Positions 50,556 through 60,128 of a DNA stretch of 64,000 nt are shown piece after piece. This DNA comes from Candidatus Coatesiibacteriota bacterium (GTDB taxonomy: Bacteria > RBG-13-66-14 > B26-G2 > JAUVZD01), in the NCBI GenBank assembly GCA_030602715.1, contig JAUVZD010000006.1:1-64000 (forward strand), given 5' to 3'. Within the stretch, counting starts at the first letter, position 1; each line of letters opens with the position of its first letter. Under the pieces are notes generated by a model, which was not told the origin of the DNA, ran no database searches, and was given only the letters and a program-made list of their open reading frames with translations. The translations under genes and the position numbers were made by a program.

Positions 50556-51482
50556 CTAGTCGGATAGGCTTTGCAGGAGGAGGTCTATGCCCTCTTTCAG
50601 GTTGACAATCGGCTCCCAGCCGAGCTCTTTTTTTGCCTTGTTGCAGTCCAGGCAGATGTGATTGATATCGCCTAATTTTGGTGAGGAATAGGTGGGTTTT
50701 TTCTTGTAGGAGAGGGCATCTGCCAGGAGGTGGAATATCTCCTTGACCGAGGTCTCCACTCCGCTGCCGATGTTGTAACTGCCTGTGGGCACATTGTTGG
50801 TTACCAATAGGTTGGAGCGCACCACATCGGAGACGAATAGGTAATCTCTGGTGGCGCTGCCGTCACCGAAGATGGTGAGGGGTTTGCCCTCCAGCATGGC
50901 TTGGCTGAAGATAGCCAACACCCCCGCTTCCCCGTGTGGGTCCTGCCGGGGACCATAAACATTGGGGTAGCGCAGGCAGACATAGGGCAGATTGGTCTGG
51001 CAGTGGATGAGCCTCAGGTACTCCTCCACGGTGTATTTTGAGAGTCCGTATGGGGAGACGGGGTTGATGGGATGGTCTTCTGGCACCGGGCAGTATAGCG
51101 GCTCACCATAGATGGCTCCGCCGGAGGATATGTAGATAAATTTTTCCGCCCCGGCTTTGACCCCGGCTTTGATGACATTTATGGAGCCGATGATGTTTAT
51201 CCGGGCGTCGTAGGAGGGTTTTTTCACCGATAGACGGGCATCAATTTGGGCGGCGTAATGGTGGATGTAGTTGGGGGAAAAATCGTGGATAGACTTAAAT
51301 ATCGCCTCCTCATCGCAGATGTCCAGCACCTTCAGTTCCGCCCGGGGGTTTACATTCTCCCGCCTTCCGCTGGATAGGTTGTCAATGACCAGAACCTCGT
51401 GTCCCAGCTCAACCAGGGAATCTACCAGATGGGAACCGATGAAGCCGGCGCCGCCGGTTACCAACGACCTCAATTTATACAC
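50556..51482 (-). CDS. NAD-dependent sugar epimerase/dehydratase (GalE-type)
   Basis: A 308-residue extended [17 protein letters not shown] gives NAD binding, SSGGAIYGEP the Ser, YGLSKYTVEEYLR the catalytic Tyr-x3-Lys, and PNVYGPRQDP the substrate region. The family includes UDP-glucose 4-epimerases and UDP-GlcNAc epimerases; the substrate is not fixed. The GTG at 51482 is the likely start, though a TTG at 51473 is possible. It is between the sugar transferase and gmhB genes, so it supplies a nucleotide sugar for the surface polysaccharide. Confidence 0.9.
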   Translation of the reverse strand: MYKLRSLVTGGAGFIGSHLVDSLVELGHEVLVIDNLSSGRRENVNPRAELKVLDICDEEAIFKSIHDFSPNYIHHYAAQIDARLSVKKPSYDARINIIGSINVIKAGVKAGAEKFIYISSGGAIYGEPLYCPVPEDHPINPVSPYGLSKYTVEEYLRLIHCQTNLPYVCLRYPNVYGPRQDPHGEAGVLAIFSQAMLEGKPLTIFGDGSATRDYLFVSDVVRSNLLVTNNVPTGSYNIGSGVETSVKEIFHLLADALSYKKKPTYSSPKLGDINHICLDCNKAKKELGWEPIVNLKEGIDLLLQSLSD

Positions 51483-51491
51483 CGCCCTTCA

Positions 51492-52979
51492 TCAATAGGC
51501 ACCTTTCATTGTAAATACCGAGGGAAGAGTCATAAGCAGAATCTTTATGTCTAACCAGAGGCTCCAATTTTCAATGTAGAAGAGGTCCAGCTTTATTATC
51601 TCATCAAAGGATAATTCTGAACGACCCCTTACCTGGGGCAATCCGGTAATTCCCTGAGGCGCCTGCAAACGGCGGTAATGCCAGGGCTTGAATCTTTCTA
51701 CCTCTTTGGGAGTAAGAGGGCGGGGTCCGATGATGGACATATGGCCCAAGAGGACATTTAGCAGTTGGGGGAGCTCGTCCAGGGAGGTCTTGCGCAGGAA
51801 GCGTCCTACTCTGGTTATTCGTGGGTCATCCTTCTGTTTAAAGAGGACTTCATCCTTCTTCAGCCTTTTTAAATGCTCCTTCATCGCCTCCGCATTCTGT
51901 TGCATGGAACGGAATTTGAAGATGCGGAAGATTTTATTCCCCTCTCCCACTCTTTCCTGGCGGAAGAATACCGGTCCGGGGGAATCCAGTTTTATCGCCA
52001 GGGCGATGATGAGCCATATGGGTGAAGTAACGGCGATGGTTATAGAGGAGATGGAAAAATCTGCCAGCCGTTTGATAGATCGGAAGAACCAGTTTAAACG
52101 ACTGCCCACCAGGGAGTACAAGGTGATGGAGCCGATCTGATAGGGTTTCACCTTAAAGCTGATCACCTCAAAGACGTCCGGCATAATTCGGAAGGTGATT
52201 TCGTTCTTTCTCAGTATGGTGATTATTTTTAGCAGTTTGTCATGGCTTATTGAGGGCATGGCGATGAATACCTGGCTTACATCCATCTTTTCACAAAGGC
52301 TGATCAGCCTCCCCCCTTTTCCAAGATATGGCAATTTCTTGCCCTGGTAGATGGTGATTCCTTTACCTTTGCCTTTGGGGTCATCGTCCACAAATCCTTG
52401 CAGGGCTTTGGCATGTGGTGAGAACAGGAGAATCTCTGAGGCAAGTAGCTTTCCCGCTTTACCGGCGCCATAGATGATGATATTTCCGAGATTGTATCCT
52501 CGCTGTAGAAGGAAGGTGTTTATTGAATAGAGCAGAACCCGCCAACCTCCGACGAGTATTATAGTGAACATCATGCTCCACAGGACGATAAAGCGGGAGA
52601 TTTTAATCCACTTAAAGAAATAGCAGATGCCGATGGTTATTATCAGACCAAAGATGGCGATCTTGGCTGCATTGGCGAACTCGTCCAGTCTGGAGGACCG
52701 TTGCTCAAGGTCGTAGGCACGAAAGTGGAGGCTTACCAAAGTCATAATGGCGCTGTAGAGCACCGAGGCTTTGATGTAGGTATAGATTCTTACGGGTATA
52801 AAAACGTCGGGAATGTGAAGAATATCATGGATTCCTAGGTTTTGTACCAGGCTGTATAGAATATCGCTCAACAGGAAACGCAGTTCGTATGCCAGAAACA
52901 TCGCCAGGTAGAAGAGCAGAAAATCTACCACCCAGACCAATATTTTGGTTGTCAGTTGTGCTTGCCTCTTTCGCTTCAT
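51492..52979 (-). CDS. Polyprenyl-phosphate sugar-1-phosphate transferase (WbaP-like)
   Basis: A 495-residue priming enzyme. The N-terminal 140 residues have membrane helices (FLLFYLAMFLAYELRFLL and others). A Rossmann-like CoA-binding_3 domain follows (IIYGAGKAGKLLASEI). The C-terminal 200 residues are the bacterial sugar transferase domain: DSPGPVFFRQERVGEGNKIF, then RKTSLDELPQLLNVLLGHM and GPRPLTPKEVERF. It starts polysaccharide synthesis by loading a sugar-1-phosphate on undecaprenyl phosphate. It is in the (-) operon with epimerase and gmhB. Confidence 0.93.
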   Translation of the reverse strand: MKRKRQAQLTTKILVWVVDFLLFYLAMFLAYELRFLLSDILYSLVQNLGIHDILHIPDVFIPVRIYTYIKASVLYSAIMTLVSLHFRAYDLEQRSSRLDEFANAAKIAIFGLIITIGICYFFKWIKISRFIVLWSMMFTIILVGGWRVLLYSINTFLLQRGYNLGNIIIYGAGKAGKLLASEILLFSPHAKALQGFVDDDPKGKGKGITIYQGKKLPYLGKGGRLISLCEKMDVSQVFIAMPSISHDKLLKIITILRKNEITFRIMPDVFEVISFKVKPYQIGSITLYSLVGSRLNWFFRSIKRLADFSISSITIAVTSPIWLIIALAIKLDSPGPVFFRQERVGEGNKIFRIFKFRSMQQNAEAMKEHLKRLKKDEVLFKQKDDPRITRVGRFLRKTSLDELPQLLNVLLGHMSIIGPRPLTPKEVERFKPWHYRRLQAPQGITGLPQVRGRSELSFDEIIKLDLFYIENWSLWLDIKILLMTLPSVFTMKGAY

Positions 52980-52983
52980 AGAC

Positions 52984-53469
52984 TCAATCTATCTCCAATA
53001 CCTCGGTTTCCATCTGCGGAAGTTTAAGGAGCACGGCGGTCTTTTTCCCGAAAAGCCAACCCCCAAGTTCGCCGGGATTGATGACTAATGTGTTATGCCT
53101 GGTCTCTATCAGTAGCTGGTGGTTGTGTCCGAAGACGACGATGTCCGATTCGCCGATGAAGGGTTCGGCGGTTTGGGGGCGGTGGCAGACCACCATGCTT
53201 TTTCCCATCATCTCCAGAGAGAACGGCTCCTCATGGACGGGGAAACCAACCGCACTGAAACGTTCGGTGATGAGCTTTCGCTCACCCTCGTTGTTCCCCA
53301 AGACCACAGTTAGGGGAAGACCGGCTTCCTTGAACGGCTCCAGGGTGAAGGGAGAGACCAGGTCCCCGGCGTGAATCACCTGTTCCACCCCCCGCTCTGT
53401 GAATATACCCAGGACCGCTTTCATGGCGGGGAGGTTATCGTGGCTGTCGGAGATGATGCCTGTAAGCAT
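52984..53469 (-). CDS. YfcE/MJ0936-type metallophosphoesterase
   Basis: A 161-residue calcineurin-like phosphoesterase. GIISDSHDNLPA gives the first metal motif, HAGDLV the second, LGNNEGE the third, MVVCHR the fourth and GHNHQ the fifth. Length is normal for the YfcE family. ATG 53469 is chosen with GAGAGG upstream; the frame extends to 53517 without support. Substrates of this family are mostly phosphodiesters in vitro. It is four bases upstream of the sugar transferase gene, a tight coupling that may be functional. Confidence 0.9.
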   Translation of the reverse strand: MLTGIISDSHDNLPAMKAVLGIFTERGVEQVIHAGDLVSPFTLEPFKEAGLPLTVVLGNNEGERKLITERFSAVGFPVHEEPFSLEMMGKSMVVCHRPQTAEPFIGESDIVVFGHNHQLLIETRHNTLVINPGELGGWLFGKKTAVLLKLPQMETEVLEID

Positions 53470-53540
53470 TGTAAATCCTCTCTTCAAATTTGAGATATTA
53501 ACATAGTTAGTGCTCAAAATACATTACTTCATACAACGAA

Positions 53541-54548
53541 TTACCACCAGATTGAAAAATATTGACAATCCCTACAGAGGGGAGTTGCTTGAAAACGCCC
53601 CTCTAAATGGGCTTCCCGAAATTGATTTATAATCTCACCGTGCCATATTTCGATAATACTTTGTTTTGTGGAGTTACCCAATGGCACTTTTGCGTCGAAA
53701 TCCCGACAACAGAGGGGCACCGTGCCATCCCAGTAGATGTTGACCTGACTCCAAAGGTGGATGCAGGGTGAGCGGTAGCTGGGTAAAATTGCGCTATGAG
53801 GTGTCTTAATTCCATTGGGAAGGGTAATTTGTCCCGCCCAAGATTCAGGCCGGCGGAAGATCAGTTTGTCGGCGATACCTTGCAGAAGTTTTTTCATAGA
53901 CCTTTTCTCTCTCTCGTTTTGCGGAGTTAGTATTACATCAACCGTTATCATCGGCTTTCCTTGGCGACGGATTGAGGATAAGTACCGCAGATTGTTAATC
54001 ACCACATCAAAGTCCAGATTGGGCCGGATGGCGTTGTAAGTTTCGGGAGTGGCGCCGTCTATAGAGACATCTATGGCTGTAAGTCCGGCTTCAACTAGCT
54101 CCAGTGCCCGCTTGGGTGTGAGCAGGGAACCGTTGGTGAAGAAGCCTACGTACTCAATACCCGCATTCTTGGCAAAGGCGACTTTATCGGCAAGGTTCTT
54201 GTCCATTAAGGGTTCGCCGAAGCCGGAGAGGTATAACCTTGTCCTGGGGTGTTGTTTTATCTGTTCAATCAGGCTGCGGTATAGCTTGTTCGACATTACC
54301 CCCAACTTTCGTTTCATCACCTTACGGGTGCAGAGAAGGCAGTTGGCGTTGCACAATGCGGAGGATTCAATTGCGATAGTGTGGGGGAACTTTAGCATAC
54401 TGCGAATACGGTTTTCAATCCTACACTGGTGAAGACGGCGATAGAGATAGTTGCCCAATACCGCCGGCCGGGTGAGCATAAAGTAGGCGAATTCGCGGGG
54501 AATATAGTGACTCCGCGCCCACCAATGGATTTTTTCGTATATCAACAT
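53541..54548 (-). CDS. Radical SAM/SPASM-type enzyme near the polysaccharide genes
   Basis: A 335-residue radical SAM protein. The cluster motif is ALCNANCLLC (Cys66, Cys70, Cys73), followed by YLSGFGEPLMDKNL and a VSIDGATPETYNAI region. The C-terminal part has a SPASM-like Cys set (CIHLWSQVNIYWDGTVPLCC, then PLCRDCQY). SPASM enzymes act on peptides, but those in glycan loci may act on sugars. The reaction is unknown. It is the first gene after the promoter at 54621-54649 and 71 bases ahead of the phosphoesterase gene. Confidence 0.85.
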   Translation of the reverse strand: MLIYEKIHWWARSHYIPREFAYFMLTRPAVLGNYLYRRLHQCRIENRIRSMLKFPHTIAIESSALCNANCLLCTRKVMKRKLGVMSNKLYRSLIEQIKQHPRTRLYLSGFGEPLMDKNLADKVAFAKNAGIEYVGFFTNGSLLTPKRALELVEAGLTAIDVSIDGATPETYNAIRPNLDFDVVINNLRYLSSIRRQGKPMITVDVILTPQNEREKRSMKKLLQGIADKLIFRRPESWAGQITLPNGIKTPHSAILPSYRSPCIHLWSQVNIYWDGTVPLCCRDFDAKVPLGNSTKQSIIEIWHGEIINQFREAHLEGRFQATPLCRDCQYFSIWW

Positions 54549-54620
54549 CCGTTAGCTTTCCTGTCGCTTAGAAGCTTTTGCTGTCGGAAAAATCAATATT
54601 TGCTAAAAACCAACGATTAG

Positions 54621-54649
54621 GTTATAAAATACAAAGGTCAATTAGTCAA
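54621..54649 (-). promoter_or_regulatory. Sigma-70-type promoter for the radical SAM/sugar transferase operon
   Basis: Minus strand TTGACT (54649-54644), 17-base spacer, TATAAC (54626-54621). Confidence 0.72.
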
Positions 54650-54741
54650 GGAAGGAATGAGCTTATATTCAGAACCACCTTAGCCTGCTTTATGCTATCA
54701 TTTGGGAGGATTAATCACTACATAAAACTTATGGAGGCAAG

Positions 54742-56739
54742 GTGTTTCTGAAGTCATCCCTTTTTCGGTTCCTGTTGGTAGTGTTTGCGTCTGTATCTAT
54801 CATCTCTACTGTCGGATGTAAGCATGACCAGGTTGACCAGGAGGTTCAACCCGCCCAGAAGGAACTAGCCCGGTCGGGACCATATCTAAAGAGCGACCAG
54901 GAGTCCTACCTGCGCTACGAGGTGGTGCAGATAGACCTCTTTTTGCCAGGTGTGGACATAGAGAGCGCCAAGAATATGGCTATTGAGGCTCGGGGGAAGA
55001 TATATAAAGACGATGAACAGGTCCTTGGCGTTGCAGGATTTTCGGATTTTCCCCTCAGCTACGACCCCCATCAGGGCTGTTGGGTGGGGAAGTGGGCTAT
55101 GCCCTGGAACCCGGAACTGGGCGATTATCAGGCGGTGGTTACCGCGGTCACACCGGAGGGAAACCTGAAACTGTCCGCTCAATTTGAGATTTGCGGAAAA
55201 TCCCCCAGCAAGGATGTTTCCTTTCCGCTTACCGCAGTTACACTGGAGACGGATACCAGATATGACCGCATCAAATTTATGCAACCCGACGGCAGTTTGG
55301 GAGATTGGCAGGGGGTGATAGATTGGGCGGAATTTATGGGCGCCGATTCCGTCTGGTATCTGACCGGCTTGACCAAGGCTATGTATTACCCCACTCCGGA
55401 TGAGCCCTTCAGGGAGTATAATTTTGAGCTGGCGAAGAAACTGGGTGCTTATGCTCACCAGCGGGGATTGAAGTTCGGTGCCTGGATCGGTTGTTTTCTC
55501 CCCTACGGCAGGACCCAGCCGGATGTGGGGGCAAAGTTCTCTCGCAACTATGTGGACGGTTCCTTCATATATACGCTTCACTTCTCTTTGGCTGATGAGA
55601 AACGTAAGGGGGATATCATAGACCTTGTAAGGTGGATGGACGGGCAGGCGGAGATAGATTATATCGGCTTTGATTATATCCGCACCGGCTTCGGGGGCTA
55701 TGAGCTGGTGGATGAGTTTGTCAGGGACCTGGGTTTGGAGGTGCCGGAAGATTTTTGGCAGAGGAGGCTTGAGGGGCGGATGCTGTGGTTGGTGAGCAAA
55801 CTGGCGAACCGGGTTCCCGGCTGGATTGAGCTCTGGCAGTGGTGGCGGGCAAGCAAGGTAGCCCGTCTGGTGAAAGAGCTGGTGGAAGCGTCAGGCACGG
55901 AAAAGCCCATATTCTGCTTCACCCTGGGCTGGGAGATGGGGCACCAACACGGTCAGGATGTGCTCATGATGAATGACGCCGGGGTGGATTTCGTAGCCCT
56001 TATGTTATACGAGGCTACCCGGGACGAGTTTGACTATATGATGCTCAGTTGGCCCCAATATATCCGTGATAACCAGGCAAATCTGGTCCTGGGCAACTGC
56101 CTCAATGAGCACCTGCTGGATAACAAGTGGTATCCCGGTCAGATCGCCCCCAAGGAGTATTTTGACCGTTCGGTTACCGCTCTGGAGAAGCTCTATCCCG
56201 ACGGCGTCCCGGAGGGCGTCTTCTGGCACGACATAGACCGAGCCCTCTCCGGACTGGGAGGGGATTTTCCAGTGATGGAGTTCGCCCTGGCGGGCGGGGC
56301 GGCATTCTCCACCGTGCGGGAGATGAACGGAACCCTGCCCCTTGCGGTCCATATCAAAGATATAGGCGAGAGTGGAGCCGGTGATTGGGCTCTTGAGGTG
56401 GAACTCATCAACCATACCTCTGCGGATATTGAGGATGTAATGCTCCAGATACCTCCCACTCTGGGGGTTAAACCGGCGCAGAAGGAGTGGTCTCTCGGCA
56501 AGGTCCCCGCAGGGCAGACGATGAACATCACCCTCCCTCTATCCCTGGGCAGAGCGCGCTATACATTGCTGGTGGGGGTGCTGTGCACCTGGGGTGAAGG
56601 TGGGGTGGATGAGCGTTCCTTTGATGTGGTCACTGTGCACATATTTAAGAAGCCCAAAGAGAAGGTTGATGAGGGGGCTTCAGAGGTTGGCAGCGATTCA
56701 AGCACAGAAAGCATGGAGTTGAGTAAAGATGGGTTTTGA
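54742..56739 (+). CDS. Lipoprotein glycosidase-like TIM-barrel protein
   Basis: A 665-residue lipoprotein with lipobox STVGC. An N-terminal beta domain (to about residue 150) is followed by a TIM-barrel-like region: FMGADSVWYLTGLTKAMYYP, then LKFGAWIGCFLPYG and IDYIGFDYIRTGFGGYE, where the Asp residues may be catalytic. The C-terminal 150 residues are an Ig-like domain (LAVHIKDIGESG). The barrel resembles putative glycoside hydrolases of the GH10/DUF4015-like type. The GTG follows GGAGGCAAG. Its stop overlaps the next gene's start by 11 bases. Probably an envelope enzyme acting on polysaccharide; the substrate is unknown. Confidence 0.65.
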   Translation: MFLKSSLFRFLLVVFASVSIISTVGCKHDQVDQEVQPAQKELARSGPYLKSDQESYLRYEVVQIDLFLPGVDIESAKNMAIEARGKIYKDDEQVLGVAGFSDFPLSYDPHQGCWVGKWAMPWNPELGDYQAVVTAVTPEGNLKLSAQFEICGKSPSKDVSFPLTAVTLETDTRYDRIKFMQPDGSLGDWQGVIDWAEFMGADSVWYLTGLTKAMYYPTPDEPFREYNFELAKKLGAYAHQRGLKFGAWIGCFLPYGRTQPDVGAKFSRNYVDGSFIYTLHFSLADEKRKGDIIDLVRWMDGQAEIDYIGFDYIRTGFGGYELVDEFVRDLGLEVPEDFWQRRLEGRMLWLVSKLANRVPGWIELWQWWRASKVARLVKELVEASGTEKPIFCFTLGWEMGHQHGQDVLMMNDAGVDFVALMLYEATRDEFDYMMLSWPQYIRDNQANLVLGNCLNEHLLDNKWYPGQIAPKEYFDRSVTALEKLYPDGVPEGVFWHDIDRALSGLGGDFPVMEFALAGGAAFSTVREMNGTLPLAVHIKDIGESGAGDWALEVELINHTSADIEDVMLQIPPTLGVKPAQKEWSLGKVPAGQTMNITLPLSLGRARYTLLVGVLCTWGEGGVDERSFDVVTVHIFKKPKEKVDEGASEVGSDSSTESMELSKDGF

Positions 56740-57484
56740 CCGCTATAGTAGGCAATATATCCTCTCCGAGATAGGTGCCAAGGGACAGGATAGATTGGCT
56801 TCCTCTCGGGTGGTGGTGGTCGGTCTGGGGGCATCGGGCGGGATAACTGCCGAATACCTGGCTAGAGCCGGTGTGGGTTATCTTCGGATAATTGACCGGG
56901 ATATTGTGGAGGAATCCAATCTGTCCCGCCAGACGCTCTTCACCCAGAAAGATGCCGATGAGGGCTTGCCCAAGGCTTTGGCGGCGAAACGTTATCTGCA
57001 TCTGGTAAACGCCACTATAGAGATAGAGTCTCATAACTCGGACCTTAACGCCTCCAACTGTGATGAGTTGCTCTCCGATGTGGATATTATCCTGGACGGA
57101 ACGGATAACTATCCCACCCGTTTCCTGATAAATGACTATGCGGTGAAGATGGGTTTGCCGTGGATATATACCGCCGTTTTGGGGATGGAAGGGGTCTGTA
57201 TGGCCATAGTCCCCGCCAAAGGTCCCTGCTTAACTTGCCTTATGGAGAGGGAGCCGGAGGCGGGCAGTTTTGGGACTACCGAGTGTGTGGGTGTGCTTGG
57301 ACCAATGCCCGGCTTGGTTAGCTGTCTGCAGTCAGCGAGGGCAATCCGTTATCTTGTGGAGGGGGATGTGGACCTCAACCTGGTATCCGTAAATATCTGG
57401 ACCGGAGATTTTCGCAGTCGTTCCTTAGCTAGAAGAAAAGACTGCCCCACTTGCGGGCGGGGCGAATTCCCCTATCTTGGTTAG
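56729..57484 (+). CDS. ThiF/MoeB/HesA-type E1-like adenylyltransferase
   Basis: A 251-residue E1-like enzyme. VVVGLGASGGITAEYLARAG gives ATP binding, DRDIVEESNLSRQ the conserved Arg, ILDGTDNYPTR the Asp, TTECVGVLGP the catalytic Cys, and PCLTC with CPTC the zinc site. It adenylates the C-terminus of a small ubiquitin-like sulfur carrier (ThiS or MoaD). No such carrier or MoaE/ThiG is in this window. It overlaps the glycosidase-like lipoprotein gene by 11 bases, an odd pairing. A terminator follows. The fold is firm; the pathway is open. Confidence 0.92.
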   Translation: MGFDRYSRQYILSEIGAKGQDRLASSRVVVVGLGASGGITAEYLARAGVGYLRIIDRDIVEESNLSRQTLFTQKDADEGLPKALAAKRYLHLVNATIEIESHNSDLNASNCDELLSDVDIILDGTDNYPTRFLINDYAVKMGLPWIYTAVLGMEGVCMAIVPAKGPCLTCLMEREPEAGSFGTTECVGVLGPMPGLVSCLQSARAIRYLVEGDVDLNLVSVNIWTGDFRSRSLARRKDCPTCGRGEFPYLG

Positions 57485-57492
57485 AAACATAG

Positions 57493-57517
57493 AAGGCGAG
57501 GGTGGAATCCTCGCCTT
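57493..57517 (+). terminator. Hairpin terminator after the ThiF-like gene
   Basis: AAGGCGAGG (57493-57501) pairs with CCTCGCCTT (57509-57517), loop GTGGAAT. The T-run after it is short. Confidence 0.65.
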
Positions 57518-57532
57518 TAGAAATAGATGAAA

Positions 57533-57557
57533 AGCGACCCCATTTTAACAGGTCGCT
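57533..57557 (-). terminator. Terminator of the (-) polysaccharide operon
   Basis: On the minus strand AGCGACC (57557-57551) pairs with GGTCGCT (57539-57533), followed by TTTTC. It directly follows the UXS stop. Confidence 0.75.
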
Positions 57558-57558
57558 C

Positions 57559-58509
57559 TTATTCTTGCAGTCTCTCCCGGAAGTAATCCAGGGTTTCCTT
57601 CAAGCCCGCTTCCAGCTCAATCTTTGGTTCCCAGCAAAGAATCTCCCGTGCTTTGGTGATGTCCGGCTTGCGGCGAGCGGGGTCGTCGGGGGGCATCTTC
57701 TTGGTGGTGTATTTCGGCTTCTTCCCCAGTATCTTCCAGATGAGTTCACCCAGTTCCCTGATGGTCATCTCCAAGGGGTTGCCAATATTGATTGGAAGGT
57801 GGTAGTCGCTTTCAAGCAGGCGCAGGAGACCCTCAACCATGTCGCTTATGTAGCAGAAAGAGCGGGTCTGGCTACCGTCGCCGTAGAGGGTAAGTGATTT
57901 TCCAGTGAGGGCTTGCACCATGAAGTTGGGTATGACCCGCCCGTCGTTTAAGCGCATGCGAGGACCGAAGGTGTTGAATATGCGGGCGATGCGCACCTTC
58001 AAGCCGTGGATGCGGTGATAAGCCATGGTGATGGCTTCGGCGAAGCGCTTGGATTCATCGTAAGCTCCTCTAATGCCAATGGGATTGACATTGCCTCGAT
58101 ATTCCTCCGTCTGGGGATGCTCCAATGGGTCGCCGTAGACCTCGGATGTGGAGGCAAGGAGCATCACTGCCCCTTTGGCTTTGGCGATTCCCAGTGCGTT
58201 ATGAGTTCCCAGGGCGCCGACCTTTAATATCTGTATTGGTAGGGTGGCGAAGTCGGCGGGACTTGCCGGACTTGCCAGGTGGAGAACATAGTCCAGAGAG
58301 CCCTCAATATTGATGCCTTTGGTGACATCGGCTTCAATGAAGGTGAAGCGGGGGTGGTCGGTGATAGCGGCAAGGTTCTCCCGCCTGCCGGTGATCAGAT
58401 TGTCGATGCAGATTACCTGATGACCCTCATCTATCAGCCGTTCACAGAGATGAGAACCGATAAAACCGGCACCGCCGGTTACCAGTGTGCAGGGAGCTTT
58501 CTTTACCAT
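57559..58509 (-). CDS. UDP-glucuronate decarboxylase (UXS-type)
   Basis: A 316-residue extended [20 protein letters not shown] gives NAD binding, [12 protein letters not shown] the family-typical region, STSEVYGDP the Ser, [17 protein letters not shown] the catalytic Tyr-x3-Lys, and [10 protein letters not shown] the UXS block. It converts UDP-glucuronate to UDP-xylose. Ugd, encoded two genes upstream, makes its substrate UDP-glucuronate from UDP-glucose. The pair therefore supplies pentose/uronate sugars for the surface polysaccharide. It is the last gene of the operon. Confidence 0.92.
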   Translation of the reverse strand: MVKKAPCTLVTGGAGFIGSHLCERLIDEGHQVICIDNLITGRRENLAAITDHPRFTFIEADVTKGINIEGSLDYVLHLASPASPADFATLPIQILKVGALGTHNALGIAKAKGAVMLLASTSEVYGDPLEHPQTEEYRGNVNPIGIRGAYDESKRFAEAITMAYHRIHGLKVRIARIFNTFGPRMRLNDGRVIPNFMVQALTGKSLTLYGDGSQTRSFCYISDMVEGLLRLLESDYHLPINIGNPLEMTIRELGELIWKILGKKPKYTTKKMPPDDPARRKPDITKAREILCWEPKIELEAGLKETLDYFRERLQE

Positions 58510-58523
58510 AGAAATATAGTGGT

Positions 58524-60116
58524 TTAGAGGTTGAAGCGAACCAGTCCGAAAAATCTAATAAGGTTTCGGCTTACTCCTTGCTGATTGGATAGGTTTTTTA
58601 TGCTTTCGTAACGTATGCCCAGCGAGTAGTCCATCCGCCACAGGAGGGGCTCACCCTCAATCACACAGCCGAAGGCGTTTGAGGTCTCCACAATCCCAGA
58701 GGGAAAGGGCAAGCCCTTGGCGTCTATCCCCTCCTGCCAGGTCTCATCAATGGTGCCCTCACCCTTTCGCTGGCGGTCAAAGAATAGATGGGTGGAGAGC
58801 TGGGGAGAGATGAAATAGCTCACCTGCACAAAGAGCTGGTCGGCGTCCGGTCCCAACCAGAAGCCGATACAGCGGTCTTTGTTAATATAACGGTTACGTT
58901 CGTATATATGAGTGTAGGTGTAGCGGTTTACGCGGGCGTATTCCACATGTAGGTCCAGGCTGGGGAGAAAGGCGGGGATATACTGTCCCCCGATGGAGAA
59001 GCCCAGCTTGTTGGGCGCTCCCTGGGGGATGCTCTCGTATTGGAAGTCGTCTATCAAAAACTCACCGTAGAGGCGCAAGCCATCAAACGGGCGACATTCG
59101 CCGTCAAGCGACCAGAGGATGTTGTCCTTATCCTTCTGATTCCACTGTAGAACGTAGTAGGGGATAATGGGGTTGAAATACTGCACCATAATCCCCTGCT
59201 CGGCGAAGAATAGCACCTCTGAGGCGGAGAGGGCTATGCGGTCGGTCACCCGCACCGTTACCCGATGACCGGAGAGGAAGGAGTCTGTGGGAGGGTCTAT
59301 TGCTGCAGCGAAGGATTCAAAGGTTATCCTGCCGAAGCCGGTGCGCAGGCGGAAGAAATCCATGGAGGGTTGATTGAGGGACAGGAGCAGACCACTGCGA
59401 TAGCCCGGTCCCCATATCATCCTATCCCGCCCCACCTCAAGGGTCAGATATTTCAGGTCCAGGTTGATGTAAGCCTGCTCCACAGCTGGCAGGAAACCTG
59501 CCCAGTCCCTTGATGAAGTTATCATATCCGCAGGAAAATCAAAGGGATGAGGTTCGTCCCTGAAGATTCTTCGCACGCGCATCTGGTTGTGGAGAAGGAT
59601 TCGCTCTCCGAGGGCAACCCCACCGAATATCCCCAATCCAGCAAACAGGGTGTCCTCTTTAAGGCTCCGGCGGTAGAGTATCCCCCCCAGGACCAGATTT
59701 CCCCCCAGATGGTATTTGATGCCGTCATCTTCTCCAAGAATAAGGTAGCCGGGAAGATAGCCGATATTTCCCTCTTCAACGGCGACATTGGAGGTGCTTG
59801 GTGGGTAAATGTCCAGAAGCTTGCTCAGACGCTGGAGGTAGTAGTTGTCCAGCTCATCCAGCCTGTTGGGGGGGATGTTGCGGTTGATGTGGTCCAGGAC
59901 CTCGGCGAACTCCCTCTCGGTTATTGGACGCTCCAGATAAAACTTACCGGGAAGGTAGCCCTTGGCGGAGAAGTGGTCCAGAGCCTGGTAAGCCCAATCC
60001 TGCTGCCAGGGAATCGCCCAATCCTCCAGATTAACATTCTCCAGCTCCAGGGCGCCTGCTGTTGTGCTGGTAATTATGCAGATGAGCAGAATAGGGGGGA
60101 GTAGGAGACGATACAT
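58524..60116 (-). CDS. Wzi-like capsule assembly outer-membrane protein
   Basis: A 530-residue exported protein. The signal peptide is [19 protein letters not shown] and ends near AGALE. Early helical segment DLDHINRN-like residues are followed by many amphipathic strands, with the sequence [20 protein letters not shown] (typical of Wzi) and a C-terminal Phe-rich end ([11 protein letters not shown]), as in outer-membrane barrels. Wzi helps retain or assemble capsule at the cell surface. It sits between ugd and the UXS gene, fitting that job. Confidence 0.8.
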   Translation of the reverse strand: MYRLLLPPILLICIITSTTAGALELENVNLEDWAIPWQQDWAYQALDHFSAKGYLPGKFYLERPITEREFAEVLDHINRNIPPNRLDELDNYYLQRLSKLLDIYPPSTSNVAVEEGNIGYLPGYLILGEDDGIKYHLGGNLVLGGILYRRSLKEDTLFAGLGIFGGVALGERILLHNQMRVRRIFRDEPHPFDFPADMITSSRDWAGFLPAVEQAYINLDLKYLTLEVGRDRMIWGPGYRSGLLLSLNQPSMDFFRLRTGFGRITFESFAAAIDPPTDSFLSGHRVTVRVTDRIALSASEVLFFAEQGIMVQYFNPIIPYYVLQWNQKDKDNILWSLDGECRPFDGLRLYGEFLIDDFQYESIPQGAPNKLGFSIGGQYIPAFLPSLDLHVEYARVNRYTYTHIYERNRYINKDRCIGFWLGPDADQLFVQVSYFISPQLSTHLFFDRQRKGEGTIDETWQEGIDAKGLPFPSGIVETSNAFGCVIEGEPLLWRMDYSLGIRYESIKNLSNQQGVSRNLIRFFGLVRFNL

Positions 60117-60128
60117 ATTACAACTTTT

